DNA of 64,000 bases, taken from positions 186,001 to 250,000 of the forward strand of contig NZ_JAGIYY010000004.1 in NCBI RefSeq assembly GCF_017813335.1, given 5' to 3'. Below the pieces are notes generated by a model. The model searched no databases and had not been told where the DNA came from. It saw only the letters and a program-made list of their open reading frames with translations. Positions 1-10,232 of the stretch are shown here, piece by piece. The stretch's first letter is position 1. The number at the start of each line of letters is the position of its first letter. The translations under genes and the position numbers were made by a program. Source of the DNA: Tianweitania sediminis (GTDB lineage: Bacteria > Pseudomonadota > Alphaproteobacteria > Rhizobiales > Rhizobiaceae).

Positions 1-1
1 C

Positions 2-1360
2 GGCGGCGGATCAGGGGGCGTGCGCGCCGGGCGTGTTTCGGCACAGCTGGGCAAAAAAGTGGCGGTGGCGGAAGAATACCGCTTTGGCGGCACCTGCGTG
101 ATCCGCGGCTGTGTGCCCAAGAAGCTGTTCGTGTATGCGTCGCAGTTTTCCGAAAAGTTCGTGGACGCCAAGGCCTATGGTTGGGACATCGGCGAAACCC
201 GCTTCGACTGGCCGACCCTGATCGCAAACAAGGATCGCGAGATTGCGCGGCTTGAGCATGTGTATCGCGGTGGGCTCGACAAAACCGGCGTCACGATCTT
301 CGACGAACGCGCGACGCTGAAAGATCGAAACACGGTTCAGCTCGCCTCGGGCAAGACGGTGACGGCCGAGCACATCTTGATTGCAACGGGCGCCCGGGCG
401 AACCCGCATGACGCGCTGCCCGGCTCCGAACTTGCGATCTATTCCGACGACATCTTCGACCTGAAGGAGCTGCCGCGCTCGATCGTAATCGTCGGCGGCG
501 GCTATATCGCGGTCGAGTTCGCCAACATTTTTCATGGCCTCGGCGTCGACACCACGATTGTTTACCGCGGCCAGAAGATCCTCGGCGGCTTCGACCAGGA
601 CCTGCGTGATCACCTGCAGGAAGAGATGCAAAGCAAAGGCATTCGCATCCTTTGCCATACGATCTTCAAGCAGATCACGAAGCGCGGCGACGGTCGCCTC
701 GATGCCGAACTGTCGGACGGCAACATCATCTGCGCCGACCAGGTTCTGATGGCGATCGGGCGGCTGCCCAACAGCGGCGGGCTTGGCCTTGAAGCGCTCG
801 GGCTGGAGCTCGGCATCAAGGGTGCCATCCCCGTTGACGCGTATTCCCGCACGGCCATCGACAACATCTGGGCGATCGGCGATGTGACGAACCGCGTCCA
901 GCTGACCCCGGTGGCGATCCACGAAGCCATGTGCCTTGTGGAAACGCTGTGGAAAAACAACCCAACTTCGCCCGATCATGACGTGATCCCCACCGCGGTG
1001 TTCTCGCAGCCGGAAATCGGCACCGTCGGGATGACGGAAGAAGATGCGTGCAAGGCTTACCCGGAGATCGAAGTGTACCGCGCGACGTTCCGCCCCATGA
1101 AAACGGCCTTCGCGGGGCGCGACGAACGGATGCTAATGAAGCTGATCGTGGATGCCGACAGCAAGGTGGTGCTTGGCGCGCATATCCTTGGGCCTGACGC
1201 CGGCGAGATGGCGCAGCTCCTCGGCATTCCCTTGAAGGCCAAGCTGACGAAGGAATGGTTCGACCGCACGATGGCGGTTCACCCGACTGCCGCCGAGGAA
1301 CTCGTGACCATGTATTCGCCCAGCTACCGCGTCAGAAACGGCGAACGGATCGCCGCCTGA
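2..1360 (+). CDS. gor: Glutathione reductase (5' end outside window)
   Basis: NADPH-dependent flavoenzyme that reduces glutathione disulfide in the cytoplasm. The reading frame is open from base 2, where it encodes the end of the FAD-binding glycine-rich loop (GGGSGGVRAGR), so only the first few residues are missing. The redox-active disulfide motif CVIRGCVPKK has its cysteine codons at 95-97 and 110-112; this form is typical of plant and cyanobacterial type glutathione reductases. A second dinucleotide-binding loop (GGGYIAVEFA) lies near base 494, and the C-terminal active-site His is in VHPTAAEE near base 1280. The stop is followed by 134 bp without a gene before the DAHP synthase. The two glutathione S-transferases and the monothiol glutaredoxin elsewhere in the window fit a glutathione-using cell. 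Confidence 0.95.
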   Translation, partial: GGGSGGVRAGRVSAQLGKKVAVAEEYRFGGTCVIRGCVPKKLFVYASQFSEKFVDAKAYGWDIGETRFDWPTLIANKDREIARLEHVYRGGLDKTGVTIFDERATLKDRNTVQLASGKTVTAEHILIATGARANPHDALPGSELAIYSDDIFDLKELPRSIVIVGGGYIAVEFANIFHGLGVDTTIVYRGQKILGGFDQDLRDHLQEEMQSKGIRILCHTIFKQITKRGDGRLDAELSDGNIICADQVLMAIGRLPNSGGLGLEALGLELGIKGAIPVDAYSRTAIDNIWAIGDVTNRVQLTPVAIHEAMCLVETLWKNNPTSPDHDVIPTAVFSQPEIGTVGMTEEDACKAYPEIEVYRATFRPMKTAFAGRDERMLMKLIVDADSKVVLGAHILGPDAGEMAQLLGIPLKAKLTKEWFDRTMAVHPTAAEELVTMYSPSYRVRNGERIAA

Positions 1361-1396
1361 TCCTTGGTCGACCTGCCGTTAGTGCTCCAAGTCACA

Positions 1397-1426
1397 CTGG
1401 CAAGGGGCAGAGCCTTGCTGTATAGA
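1397..1426 (+). promoter_or_regulatory. Candidate sigma70 promoter for the DAHP synthase gene
   Basis: CTGGCA (1397-1402), an 18-bp spacer and TATAGA (1421-1426) resemble -35 and -10 elements in the gap between gor and the DAHP synthase gene. The start codon lies about 70 bp downstream. Assigned by eye only. Confidence 0.4.
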
Positions 1427-1494
1427 GCCGCCACTTCCCAAAAACGGAGAAGATGCGCGCCAGAGCGCCGCAAGACGAGAACATAGGTGCAGTC

Positions 1495-2868
1495 ATGACG
1501 AAGTGGTCGCCAAATTCGTGGAGAGCAAAGCCGATCCAGCAGGTCCCGTCCTATCCGGACATGGCCGCTCTGGAAGACGTAGAGGCTCGTCTCGCGACAT
1601 TTCCGCCGCTCGTTTTTGCAGGTGAAGCGCGCAAGCTGAAGAAGCAGCTGGCGTCGGTCGCCAACGGCGAGGCCTTCCTCCTTCAAGGTGGCGACTGCGC
1701 GGAAAGCTTTGCCGAGCATGGCGCGGACAACATCCGCGACTTCTTCCGCGTGTTCCTGCAGATGTCCGTGGTGCTGACCTTCGCCGGCTCACAGCCGGTG
1801 GTGAAGGTTGGCCGTATCGCCGGCCAGTTCGCAAAGCCGCGTTCGTCCGACGTCGAGGCAAAGGGCGACGTAACCTTGCCGTCCTACCGCGGCGACATCA
1901 TCAACGGCATCGAGTTCGACGAAAAGTCGCGCATTCCCGATCCGGCCCGCCAGGAAATGGCCTACCGCCAATCCGCGGCAACGTTGAACCTGCTGCGCGC
2001 CTTTGCGCAGGGCGGCTATGCGAGCCTCGAGAACGTGCACAAGTGGATGCTGGGCTTCGTCGCCGACAGCCCGCAGGCTGCGAAATACGAGGCCCTGGCC
2101 AACCGCATCACCGAAACCATGGATTTCATGCGGGCGGTTGGGATCACGTCTGAAACGAACTTCGCGCTCCGCGAAACCGACTTCTACACGAGCCACGAGG
2201 CGCTGCTGCTTGGCTATGAGCAGGCATTGACCCGCGTCGATTCGACCAGCGGCGACTGGTACGCGACGTCGGGCCACATGATCTGGATCGGCGACCGGAC
2301 ACGTCAGCCGGATCATGCCCACATCGAATATTGCCGCGGCATCAAGAACCCGCTCGGTCTGAAGTGCGGTCCATCCCTGACGCCCGACGGCCTGCTGCAG
2401 TTGATCGACCAGCTGAACCCGGAGAACGAGGCGGGTCGCCTGACGCTGATCGCCCGCTTTGGTGCGGACAAGGTGGGTGACCACCTGCCGAAGCTTGTTC
2501 GGGCGGTGGAAAAGGAAGGCCGCAAGGTCGTCTGGTCCTGCGATCCCATGCACGGCAACACGATCACGGCTGCCGGCTACAAGACGCGTCCCTTCGATCG
2601 GATCCTCAAGGAAGTCCAGAGCTTCTTCGAGGTTCATCGTGCGGAAGGCACGCATCCGGGCGGCATCCACGTCGAGATGACCGGCAACAACGTCACCGAA
2701 TGCACGGGCGGTGCCCGCGCCATTCGCGACGAGGAACTGCAGGATCGCTACCACACCCATTGCGACCCGCGGCTCAATGCCGACCAGGCGGTGGAACTGG
2801 CTTTCCTTGTCAGTGATCTCTTGAAAAAGACGCAGGCTCCGGCCGCTAAAAAGGCCGCCAACGGCTAG
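1495..2868 (+). CDS. aroG: 3-deoxy-7-phosphoheptulonate synthase, class II
   Basis: Condenses phosphoenolpyruvate and erythrose 4-phosphate to DAHP, the first step of the shikimate pathway. The 457-residue protein is full length for the class II (plant/AroA-II) family and shows its signatures: [25 protein letters not shown] (substrate and metal binding) and [11 protein letters not shown] near the C-terminus. An in-frame ATG exists 14 codons upstream, at 1453. The ATG at 1495 is preferred because family members begin MTKWxPxSWR and an AGGTG-type Shine-Dalgarno sequence precedes it. The FAD monooxygenase gene follows after 18 bp and may be cotranscribed. Confidence 0.96.
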   Translation: MTKWSPNSWRAKPIQQVPSYPDMAALEDVEARLATFPPLVFAGEARKLKKQLASVANGEAFLLQGGDCAESFAEHGADNIRDFFRVFLQMSVVLTFAGSQPVVKVGRIAGQFAKPRSSDVEAKGDVTLPSYRGDIINGIEFDEKSRIPDPARQEMAYRQSAATLNLLRAFAQGGYASLENVHKWMLGFVADSPQAAKYEALANRITETMDFMRAVGITSETNFALRETDFYTSHEALLLGYEQALTRVDSTSGDWYATSGHMIWIGDRTRQPDHAHIEYCRGIKNPLGLKCGPSLTPDGLLQLIDQLNPENEAGRLTLIARFGADKVGDHLPKLVRAVEKEGRKVVWSCDPMHGNTITAAGYKTRPFDRILKEVQSFFEVHRAEGTHPGGIHVEMTGNNVTECTGGARAIRDEELQDRYHTHCDPRLNADQAVELAFLVSDLLKKTQAPAAKKAANG

Positions 2869-2886
2869 TCAAATAGGGGACCTGGC

Positions 2887-4167
2887 ATGATAACCAACGT
2901 GCCGGCCCCCGATCTTCCCGCCGCGATCGATACGACCTGCTGCATTGCGGGGGGCGGACCTGCCGGCCTGATGCTCGGCCTCCTTCTGGCGCGCGCCGGC
3001 GTGCCCGTGGTGGTGCTGGAAAAGCACCGAGATTTCCTGCGCGATTTCCGCGGCGATACGCTGCATCCTTCCACCCTGGAGGTGATGGAGGAACTCGGGC
3101 TCGGCGAAGCGCTCCTGTCCTTGCCGCACCAGAAGCTGGAGCGGGTGGGCGCCCAGTTCGGTGATCGGCATGTGCCGGTGGCCGACTTTCGGCAGCTGCC
3201 GGTCCGTCACCCCTTCATTGCGCTGATGCCGCAATGGGACTTCCTGTCCTTCCTGGCAGCGGAAGCATCACGCCACCCGCATTTTCAGCTGAACATGGAC
3301 TGCGAAGCCGTCGATCTTCTGCGCCAAAATGATCGCATCCTCGGCGTGCGCGCGCAAACCGCAACCGGCGCCGTGGAGATCAAAGCCGATCTCGTGGTGG
3401 CGGCCGACGGGCGTTCGTCGAAGTTGCGAGAAAAGGCGGGGCTGGATTCCACACCGCTTGGCGCGCCCATCGACGTTTTCTGGTTCCGCGTTGGCCGCGC
3501 TCCGACCGAAAGCGCTGATACGGCCGGGCAGTTCGCTTCCGGCCAGGTGCTGGTGCGGATCAACCGCGGCGACTACTGGCAATGTGGCTATGTCATCAAA
3601 AAGGGTGCGGCCGACAGGATCCGCAAAGCGGGAATCGAGCAGTTCCGCGATCGGCTGCAGCCGCTTTTTCCCGCCGGCACTGATCTGCAGGAAGACATCC
3701 GCAGCTGGGACGACATCAAGCTTTTGACTGTGGCGGTCGACCGGCTTGAGCGCTGGTACCGACCGGGGTTCCTCGCAATCGGCGATGCCGCGCATGCCAT
3801 GTCGCCGATCGGTGGCGTCGGCATCAATCTCGCCATCCAGGATGCAATTGCCGCGGCAAACATCCTGGTCGAGCCGCTCCTCAACAAGCGTCTGACCGTC
3901 GAGGATCTCCGATCCGTGCAGCGAAGACGATCGCTGCCTACCCGCGTCACGCAACGTGCCCAGATCCTGATCCAGAACAGGGTGCTCGGCCCTGTTCTAT
4001 CCGCCACGCGCGCCCTGCAACCGCCTTGGCCCTTACGGCTTTTCAGCCTTGTCCCCTTGCTCCAGCGTATGCCAGCGCGCTTGATAGGCATGGGCGCAAG
4101 GCCGGAACATGTCGGCGCGCGTTGGCGGGTTTTGGCTGAGCGGCAGGGAGGGGAACCAAATGAGTGA
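2887..4167 (+). CDS. FAD-dependent monooxygenase of the UbiH/PHBH class
   Basis: A 426-residue class A flavoprotein hydroxylase. The N-terminal Rossmann motif AGGGPAGLMLG is followed by an E at the end of strand 2 (VVLEKH). The central ADGRSS motif binds FAD/NAD(P)H, and GDAAHAMSPIGGVGIN is the C-terminal FAD-ribityl signature. Such enzymes hydroxylate aromatic or quinone-like substrates with NAD(P)H and O2, but nothing in the sequence fixes the substrate. The gene starts 18 bp after the DAHP synthase gene, behind a GGGG-type ribosome-binding site, and its stop overlaps the next gene by 8 bp, which suggests a three-gene transcript. The neighbouring aromatic-precursor enzyme is suggestive only. 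Confidence 0.85.
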   Translation: MITNVPAPDLPAAIDTTCCIAGGGPAGLMLGLLLARAGVPVVVLEKHRDFLRDFRGDTLHPSTLEVMEELGLGEALLSLPHQKLERVGAQFGDRHVPVADFRQLPVRHPFIALMPQWDFLSFLAAEASRHPHFQLNMDCEAVDLLRQNDRILGVRAQTATGAVEIKADLVVAADGRSSKLREKAGLDSTPLGAPIDVFWFRVGRAPTESADTAGQFASGQVLVRINRGDYWQCGYVIKKGAADRIRKAGIEQFRDRLQPLFPAGTDLQEDIRSWDDIKLLTVAVDRLERWYRPGFLAIGDAAHAMSPIGGVGINLAIQDAIAAANILVEPLLNKRLTVEDLRSVQRRRSLPTRVTQRAQILIQNRVLGPVLSATRALQPPWPLRLFSLVPLLQRMPARLIGMGARPEHVGARWRVLAERQGGEPNE

Positions 4168-4555
4168 GAACAATGGCGCATGCTTGTGCGGCGGCGTGCG
4201 AATCCGCACACACGGCGAGCTTCGCGGGGTGGTGTTTTGCCACTGTTCGCAGTGCCGCCGGCAAACCGGGCTCTACTACGCCGCGACGGATGTTGCGGAT
4301 GAGCAGCTAGAGGTACAGGGCAGCGACAACATCACGTGGTTCGAGGCCAGCGCAGAAGCGCGGCGCGGCTTCTGCAAGATCTGCGGTTCCGCACTGTTCT
4401 GGAAGCGCGCTGGTTCGGCGAAGACCTCGATCATGGCCGGGCTGTTTGACCAGCCTTCCGGTCTCCAGCCTGCGCACCATATCTTTGTTGCCGACAAGGG
4501 CGACTTTTATAAGATCGAGGATGACCTGCCGCGCTTTCCCGGCTCAAACGCCTAG
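4160..4555 (+). CDS. GFA family (Mss4-fold) zinc-binding protein
   Basis: A 131-residue protein of the glutathione-dependent formaldehyde-activating enzyme (Gfa/CENP-V) family. It carries the family's cysteine pattern: CLCGGVRI near residue 8, CHCSQCRRQTG near residue 28 and CKICGSALFW near residue 75, all expected to bind structural or catalytic zinc. Most members have no proven enzyme activity, so formaldehyde metabolism should not be assumed. The ATG at 4160 overlaps the stop of the monooxygenase gene; an earlier in-frame start would extend far into that gene. The 3' end overlaps the convergent DedA gene by 12 bp. Confidence 0.85.
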   Translation: MSENNGACLCGGVRIRTHGELRGVVFCHCSQCRRQTGLYYAATDVADEQLEVQGSDNITWFEASAEARRGFCKICGSALFWKRAGSAKTSIMAGLFDQPSGLQPAHHIFVADKGDFYKIEDDLPRFPGSNA

Positions 4556-5143
4556 GTTCGCGCGCGATCTGCTGTTTCGCTCCCGGATGCGGCGTATCGC
4601 CCAAAACGCGAAAACCCATACGGCGATGCCGATGGCGACGGCGATAATCAGGCGCTGGTGACTGTGAATAGCCTGGCCGAGAAGTGTTTCGAGGCCAAGC
4701 CCGAAGAAGTAGCCGATGCCCACGAACAACGTCGCCCAAACGATCGAAGACAGCGCGTTGTAAAGCAGAAACAATCCCCAATCGATCCGCGCCAGGCCGC
4801 AGGCAATGCCACCGAGTAGCCGGACGCCGTAAGCATAGCGGTTGAAGAAAACAAAAACGCGCGGCCTGGCTTCCGCAAGCTGAAGCGCCTGCTTGAAGCC
4901 TGGTTTTGAGCGAAGCTTCCAGATCCAGCGATGATCCGCGAAGCGACGTCCGATGATGAAGCAGGCGGTGTCGCCGAAGAACGTGCCAGCCAGCGCTGCC
5001 ATTGCCGTTGTCCAAATCGGCAGGAGACCTTGATGGGCAAACAAGCCGCCCAGGATTGCGACGCTTTCGCCTTCCAGCGTGCTTCCGGCAAAAACCGCTA
5101 GAACGCCATACTCCCGCACGAGTGCATCAACGACATCAATCAT
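4544..5143 (-). CDS. DedA family membrane protein
   Basis: A 199-residue integral membrane protein of the DedA/SNARE-associated (VTT) family. It shows the conserved ENxxPxxPxE-like start region in divergent form (STLEGESVAILGG), the FFGDTACFIIGR segment and the basic FFNRYAYGVRLLGGIACG motif typical of DedA proteins. Several hydrophobic segments follow, ending with an Arg-rich cytoplasmic tail. Bacterial DedA proteins support membrane homeostasis, and some flip undecaprenyl phosphate or phosphatidylethanolamine; which applies here cannot be read from sequence. The start at 5143 (MIDVVDALVREYG) is preferred over an upstream extension because it places the first hydrophobic helix as in homologues. 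Confidence 0.88.
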   Translation of the reverse strand: MIDVVDALVREYGVLAVFAGSTLEGESVAILGGLFAHQGLLPIWTTAMAALAGTFFGDTACFIIGRRFADHRWIWKLRSKPGFKQALQLAEARPRVFVFFNRYAYGVRLLGGIACGLARIDWGLFLLYNALSSIVWATLFVGIGYFFGLGLETLLGQAIHSHQRLIIAVAIGIAVWVFAFWAIRRIRERNSRSRANLGV

Positions 5144-5213
5144 GGAGTATGGGAGCTTTCCGGAACGCGCTGAAGCGCAACTGACGAGGGAGCAGTGAAG
5201 CATCGTTCCCTCT

Positions 5214-5240
5214 TTGACAACCAAGAATGTCCTTCATAAC
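5214..5240 (+). promoter_or_regulatory. Candidate sigma70 promoter for gltX
   Basis: A perfect -35 TTGACA (5214-5219) is followed after 15 bp by CATAAC (5235-5240), or after 17 bp by TAACGG. It lies in the 173-bp divergent gap between the DedA gene and gltX and would give a leader of about 70 nt. Nothing else was recognised in this gap. Confidence 0.5.
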
Positions 5241-5316
5241 GGCAATTCAACGACAGAACCTGATCTGTCGCATCGATGCGCTTGCGCGGCTGGTTGTCTG
5301 AGGCTAGGCCGCTTGC

Positions 5317-6690
5317 ATGACAACGACCGTCCGCTTCGCACCGTCCCCAACGGGGATGATCCACATCGGCAACGCCCGCACGGCGCTGTTCAACTGGCTG
5401 TTCGCGCTGAAGAGCGGCGGGCAGTTCATTCAGCGCTTCGATGACACCGATGTGGCGCGCTCCAAGCAGGAATATGCCGATGCGATCCTGGAGGACCTGC
5501 ATTGGCTGGGCATTCGCCCGACGCTGGTGGACTATCAGTCACGCCGCTTCGCAATCTACGACGCGGCAGTCGGCCGCTTGAAGGATAGCGGGCTGCTTTA
5601 CGCCTGTTATGAAACGCCGGAAGAGCTTGAACTGCGCCGGAAGATCCGCTTGTCGCGCAAGCTGCCGCCGGTTTACGGTCGTGAAGCCCTGAAGCTTTCG
5701 TCTGCCGACATTTCCGCGTTGGAGGCCGAGGGGCGGCGGCCGCATTGGCGCTTCCTGCTGCCGAACTACGAAACCGATCCGTTCGCCACGCAACGCACGG
5801 AAGTGCGCTGGGAGGATGTGGTGCGTGGGCCGCAAACCGTGGACCTCGCGTCCATGTCGGATCCCGTCCTAGTGCGCGAAGATGGAAGCTATCTTTATAC
5901 GCTTCCGTCGGTGGTGGATGATATTGATCTCGGCATCACCCACGTCATCCGCGGTGACGACCACGTCACGAACACCGGCGCGCAGATCGCGCTCTTCAAA
6001 GCGCTGGGAGCGACGCCGCCGGCGTTCGGCCACCATAACCTGCTGACCACGAGCACCGGTGAGGGATTGTCAAAGCGCACCGGCGCCTTGTCGATCGCGG
6101 GCTTGCGGGAAGCGGGCATCGAGCCAATGGCGGTGGCTTCGCTGGCCGTTCTGATCGGCACCTCCGAAAGCGTCGAGCCGGTGCCAACCATGGAAGCGCT
6201 TGCCGACAAGTTCGACCCGGCTGCCACGTCGAAATCGGCAGCCAAGTTCGATCCGGCCGAAGTGGGTGTCCTGAACCGCGCCTTGATTCACCAGATGCCC
6301 TTCGATTCAGTGGAGGTGCGGCTGCGCGACCTCGGCATCGTTGGGGGGGATGCGCCGGCCTTCTGGGCGGTTGTGCGCGGCAATCTGGAAAGGGTGGCGG
6401 ACGCGGGCCTCTGGTGGCGCATTCTCCGCGACGGTCCCGATGATGCGGATGCGCTTTCCGAGGAAGACCGGGCCTTTGTGGCCGAGGCTTTCGACCTCCT
6501 GCCGGCGGAGCCCTGGGATGGCTCGACCTGGAAGCAGTGGACCCAGGCGGTGAAGGATGCGACTGGCCGCAAGGGCAAGATGCTTTTCATGCCCCTGCGC
6601 GTTGCCCTTACGGGTCGGTTTTCCGGCCCGGAGCTCGCAGATCTATTGCCTCTTCTCGGTCGGGCAAGAACGTTGGCCCGACGACCCTGA
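5317..6690 (+). CDS. gltX: Glutamyl-tRNA synthetase
   Basis: Charges tRNA(Glu), and possibly tRNA(Gln) where the amidotransferase route operates, with glutamate. The 457-residue class I synthetase has the HIGH motif as HIGNA near residue 17 and the KMSKR loop as LSKRTG near residue 252; replacement of KM by GL is common in GluRS paralogues. The anticodon-binding helical domain occupies the C-terminal third and ends in the typical [13 protein letters not shown] segment. Many alphaproteobacteria carry two GltX paralogues with different tRNA preference, so this may be one of two. The last 83 bp overlap the convergent DUF2865 gene. Confidence 0.94.
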   Translation: MTTTVRFAPSPTGMIHIGNARTALFNWLFALKSGGQFIQRFDDTDVARSKQEYADAILEDLHWLGIRPTLVDYQSRRFAIYDAAVGRLKDSGLLYACYETPEELELRRKIRLSRKLPPVYGREALKLSSADISALEAEGRRPHWRFLLPNYETDPFATQRTEVRWEDVVRGPQTVDLASMSDPVLVREDGSYLYTLPSVVDDIDLGITHVIRGDDHVTNTGAQIALFKALGATPPAFGHHNLLTTSTGEGLSKRTGALSIAGLREAGIEPMAVASLAVLIGTSESVEPVPTMEALADKFDPAATSKSAAKFDPAEVGVLNRALIHQMPFDSVEVRLRDLGIVGGDAPAFWAVVRGNLERVADAGLWWRILRDGPDDADALSEEDRAFVAEAFDLLPAEPWDGSTWKQWTQAVKDATGRKGKMLFMPLRVALTGRFSGPELADLLPLLGRARTLARRP

Positions 6691-7717
6691 CGTTCCGTTC
6701 GGCGTCCGACATCGTTCGCGGCTTGGGTGGTTCCGGCGGCGGCGGCAGAGCCTGCGGCGCAGTCTCCTCCTTCGGTGGAGGGGCGATCACAGTGGGTTCG
6801 GCTTTCGGAGCGGGCACGGCGGCCGTCTGGTTGCCGCGCGGCAGGCTGTCGTCAGGCAGGACCTGGAAGGATGGGCTCGTTGTTTGAGTCTCAGGCTGGA
6901 TCGCAGATGGGGCCGGATGCGGGGGAGCGACGGCCGTTATCGCCCCCGATCCAGTCGCAGGGGCGCAGCCGCAGGAGCCCGGCGCGGACGAATTCTCGTT
7001 GCGGTAAAGATTGGCGGTCGGAAGGGCGCTGTATGGCTGGTCTCCGTCCGCTGACACCATCGCCGACGCTTCTTGGTCCGGCACCGAATGGTAATAAAGC
7101 CGCATCTCCGTGGAGGGGCAGGAAGCTTGGCAGCTCCTGGCATCGCGTCCGAACTCTTCCTTCGTGACACCATAGGACAGGGGGAAGAAGTAGCCGTCAC
7201 AGGTGCGCACGCACATCGTGCGCAGCTTTTGGGAGGATGGTGCGGCCGGGGCTGGCTGCGGCACGGCAGCTTCCTGGGGAAGCGCTGCTTGCTCGCGACA
7301 ACCCGCTTCGTCGATCTCGCGCTGGATACGCCGCCGATCAGCCCGTGCATTGCCGCCGCCGTCCAGTTGCGCCCGCTCGCGGCTCAGCTGGTTGAGGTTT
7401 TCGTGCATGCGGTCGAGTGAGTCCTCGATGGACAGGCACAGATCGTCAGCCCCGTCGCGAGGACGGTAGCCGCATCCCATCTGCTGCCAGTCCGCTTCGG
7501 CAATGGCGATCTGCCGTTCCTGCGAGTCGAGAGCGCGGTCATAGCGACGGATCTGGTTTGTTGCCCCGGCGCCGCGGTTGGCGGCAACCAGATCGGCTTC
7601 GAGTTGACGGCACAGCTGAGAGGAGGCGGCTTGGGCGGCAGACGGGCTTGAGGCCAGCGCCGCCAGCACCAGCGCTGCCGCACCTGCTCCCCGCCATGAC
7701 CAGCTCCGATGCATCAT
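6608..7717 (-). CDS. DUF2865 domain secreted protein
   Basis: A 369-residue exported protein of unknown function. A signal peptide ends near the AQAA motif. A Cys-containing helical region follows, and then the DUF2865 core with [30 protein letters not shown] and a RLYYHSVP segment, so several conserved cysteines could form disulfides in the periplasm. The last third is Pro/Ala-rich and of low complexity. The ATG at 7717 is preferred over the GTG at 7726 because AAGGTG lies about 7 nt upstream of it. The final 83 bp run into the convergent gltX coding sequence. The family is largely restricted to Hyphomicrobiales; no role has been established that I know of. Confidence 0.82.
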   Translation of the reverse strand: MMHRSWSWRGAGAAALVLAALASSPSAAQAASSQLCRQLEADLVAANRGAGATNQIRRYDRALDSQERQIAIAEADWQQMGCGYRPRDGADDLCLSIEDSLDRMHENLNQLSRERAQLDGGGNARADRRRIQREIDEAGCREQAALPQEAAVPQPAPAAPSSQKLRTMCVRTCDGYFFPLSYGVTKEEFGRDARSCQASCPSTEMRLYYHSVPDQEASAMVSADGDQPYSALPTANLYRNENSSAPGSCGCAPATGSGAITAVAPPHPAPSAIQPETQTTSPSFQVLPDDSLPRGNQTAAVPAPKAEPTVIAPPPKEETAPQALPPPPEPPKPRTMSDAERNVRVVGPTFLPDREEAIDLRAPGRKTDP

Positions 7718-7798
7718 CCTGCGCACCTTACTCCCGAACCGCGCCGATCATGAAGCTCGATTGCGGCGAGCCTGTGCTTGCAGCGACGCCGACGCTCG

Positions 7799-10123
7799 TC
7801 AAAAAGCTTGCGGACGATGCATCCGCTGCGATGCTTCCACCACGGACAACGCCGTCATGTTGACGATGCCGCGCGAGGTTACGGAGGGCGTCAGGATGTG
7901 CGCGGGCTTGGCGATTCCAAGCAGAATCGGCCCGACATGCAGGGCATCCGTCATCATCTTGATCGTGTTCAGCGCGATGTTGGCCGAGTCGAGGTTCGGA
8001 AACACCAGTAGGTTGGCCTCACCCTTCAGCGTGGAGTGTGGGTAGGAGCGCTGCCGAAGCTGTTCCGACAACGCCGAGTCGCCGTGCATCTCGCCATCGC
8101 ATTCGAGGTCGGGAGCGAGGCTGTGCAACAAGGCCGCGGCTTCCCGCATCTTGAGCGAGCTGGTGGTGTCTCGCGAACCAAATTCGGAATGCGAAAGCAG
8201 CGCTGCCTTGGGCTGGATCCCGAAGCGGCGGATCTCCTCCGCAGCCAGGATCGTCATCTGGGCGATCTCAGCGGCCGTGGGTTCTTCCGTGACATAGGTG
8301 TCGGTGAAGAAGGTCACGCCACGCTGCGAGATGAGCATGGACAGCGCGGAAAGGTCCCGGTCGGTGTTGTTTTCGTTGGGACCGATGATGATGCGCACAT
8401 TGCGCAGGTGGCGCTCAAAGCGGCTTGTCAGGCCGCAGATCATGGCATCTGCATCGCCGCGTACCAACGCAATCGCCGAGATGGCCGTGGTGTCGGTGCG
8501 CACGAGGGTCCTGGCGCCTTCATGCGTCACACCACGCCGGCCGGCGCGCGCAAGAAGCGTGTCCACGTAGTCCCGGTAGCGCGGATCGTCTTCCGGGTTG
8601 ATGACCTCGAAGTCGACGCCTGGCCGGATCTTGAGACCATAACGGGCGAGGCGCGTTTCGATGACGGCTGGGCGGCCCACCAGGATTGGTTCGGCGAGTG
8701 CTTCTTCAAGCACCACCTGGGCAGCCCGCAAAACCCGCTCATCCTCGCCGTCGGCAAAGATCACGCGTTTGGAAGCGGCCGACTGAGCCGCCGAAAAGAT
8801 CGGCTTCATCACAAGGCCGGAGCGAAACACGAAGCGGTTCAGCCGGTCGACATAAGCGGTCATGTCGGTGATGGGGCGTCGGGCGACACCGCTTGCTGCC
8901 GCAGCCTGCGCAACCGCGGGCGCAATCCGCAGGATGAGGCGCGGATCGAACGGCGAGGGGATCAGGAAGTCAGGCCCAAACATCGGCGTGTCGTCGGAAT
9001 AAGCACGTGCCGCGACATCCGATGGTTCTTCGCGCGCAAGAGTCGCGATGGCGCGAACCGCAGCCATCTTCATCTCCTCGTTGATGGCGGTGGCTCCGAC
9101 ATCCAGCGCACCACGGAAGATGTAGGGGAAGCAGAGGACGTTGTTGACCTGGTTCGGAAAATCGGAGCGGCCGGTGCAGATCATGGCGTCGGGCCGCGCC
9201 GCGCGCGCCAACTCCGGCATGATTTCCGGCGTGGGGTTTGCTAGCGCCATCACCAGAGGCTGGTGCGCCATCTCCTTCAGGAGTTCGGGCTTCAAAACGC
9301 CGGCTGCGGAAAGGCCGAGAAACACGTCGGCTCCCGGGATCACCTCCGCCAGGGTGCGGAACGGCGTGTCCTTCAGATAAGGCGTTTTCCACCGGTCCAT
9401 CTCTTCCACGCGCCCGACATAGGCAACGCCATGGCGATCGGTGATCCAGATGTTTTCCGTTTGCGCACCCAGCGCAACGAGAAGGTTGAGGCAGGCGAGC
9501 GCCGCGGCGCCGGCGCCGGAGGTGACGATCTTGACCTCCCCAATCGTTTTGCCGGCGAGATCAAGCGCGTTGAGCACAGCTGCCGCCACAATGATGGCCG
9601 TGCCGTGCTGGTCGTCATGGAACACGGGAATGGCCATGCGAGCCTTCAACTGCTCCTCGACCTCGAAGCATTCCGGCGCCTTGATGTCTTCGAGGTTGAT
9701 GCCGCCAAAGGTCGGCTCGAGCGCGGCCACGGTCTGCACCATCTGGTCGATCTCGGGCGCGTTGAGCTCGATGTCGAAAACGTCGATCCCCGCGAACTTC
9801 TTGAACAGAACCGCCTTGCCTTCCATGACCGGCTTGGAGGCGAGGGGCCCGATATTGCCGAGGCCGAGCACGGCCGTGCCGTTCGACACAACCGCCACGA
9901 GGTTGGCGCGCGTCGTGTAGTCGTCTGCCGCATCCGGATTGTCGCGGATGGCGAGACATGGGGCGGCGACGCCTGGCGAATAAGCGAGCGCAAGGTCGCG
10001 CTGATTGCCAAGCGGCTTCGTGGCCTGGATCTCCAGCTTGCCCGGCGTCGGGTAGCGGTGGAAGAACAGAGCATTCTGTTCGAGATCCCCGGAAGACGGC
10101 TTGTGGTCTTGTGTTTCGGTCAT
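7799..10123 (-). CDS. maeB: NADP-dependent malic enzyme with phosphotransacetylase-like C-terminal domain
   Basis: Oxidatively decarboxylates malate to pyruvate, producing NADPH. The 774-residue protein has the MaeB/Tme arrangement. Residues about 1-420 form the malic enzyme domain, with [12 protein letters not shown], the metal-binding region VFHDDQHGT and the NADP-binding loop [15 protein letters not shown]. Residues about 435-770 form a phosphotransacetylase-like domain that is regulatory (acetyl-CoA sensitive) rather than catalytic in studied homologues. Length matches the family. The gene is preceded on the same strand by the GT25 gene at a distance of 109 bp. Confidence 0.95.
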   Translation of the reverse strand: MTETQDHKPSSGDLEQNALFFHRYPTPGKLEIQATKPLGNQRDLALAYSPGVAAPCLAIRDNPDAADDYTTRANLVAVVSNGTAVLGLGNIGPLASKPVMEGKAVLFKKFAGIDVFDIELNAPEIDQMVQTVAALEPTFGGINLEDIKAPECFEVEEQLKARMAIPVFHDDQHGTAIIVAAAVLNALDLAGKTIGEVKIVTSGAGAAALACLNLLVALGAQTENIWITDRHGVAYVGRVEEMDRWKTPYLKDTPFRTLAEVIPGADVFLGLSAAGVLKPELLKEMAHQPLVMALANPTPEIMPELARAARPDAMICTGRSDFPNQVNNVLCFPYIFRGALDVGATAINEEMKMAAVRAIATLAREEPSDVAARAYSDDTPMFGPDFLIPSPFDPRLILRIAPAVAQAAAASGVARRPITDMTAYVDRLNRFVFRSGLVMKPIFSAAQSAASKRVIFADGEDERVLRAAQVVLEEALAEPILVGRPAVIETRLARYGLKIRPGVDFEVINPEDDPRYRDYVDTLLARAGRRGVTHEGARTLVRTDTTAISAIALVRGDADAMICGLTSRFERHLRNVRIIIGPNENNTDRDLSALSMLISQRGVTFFTDTYVTEEPTAAEIAQMTILAAEEIRRFGIQPKAALLSHSEFGSRDTTSSLKMREAAALLHSLAPDLECDGEMHGDSALSEQLRQRSYPHSTLKGEANLLVFPNLDSANIALNTIKMMTDALHVGPILLGIAKPAHILTPSVTSRGIVNMTALSVVEASQRMHRPQAF

Positions 10124-10232
10124 GGCGCCTTCTTTTTGCGTTCTGCTGTCCGCTGCTTCTATGCCATAGCGGCGCTCCGGCGCAGCCGTGTGACTGCCCA
10201 GCCGCCAGCGACGCCTTCCTGGTCCAGTGGTC

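Noticed and set aside
11-979. A 322-codon minus-strand open frame over gor
   Set aside because: Antisense to glutathione reductase, which has all family motifs in the plus frame.
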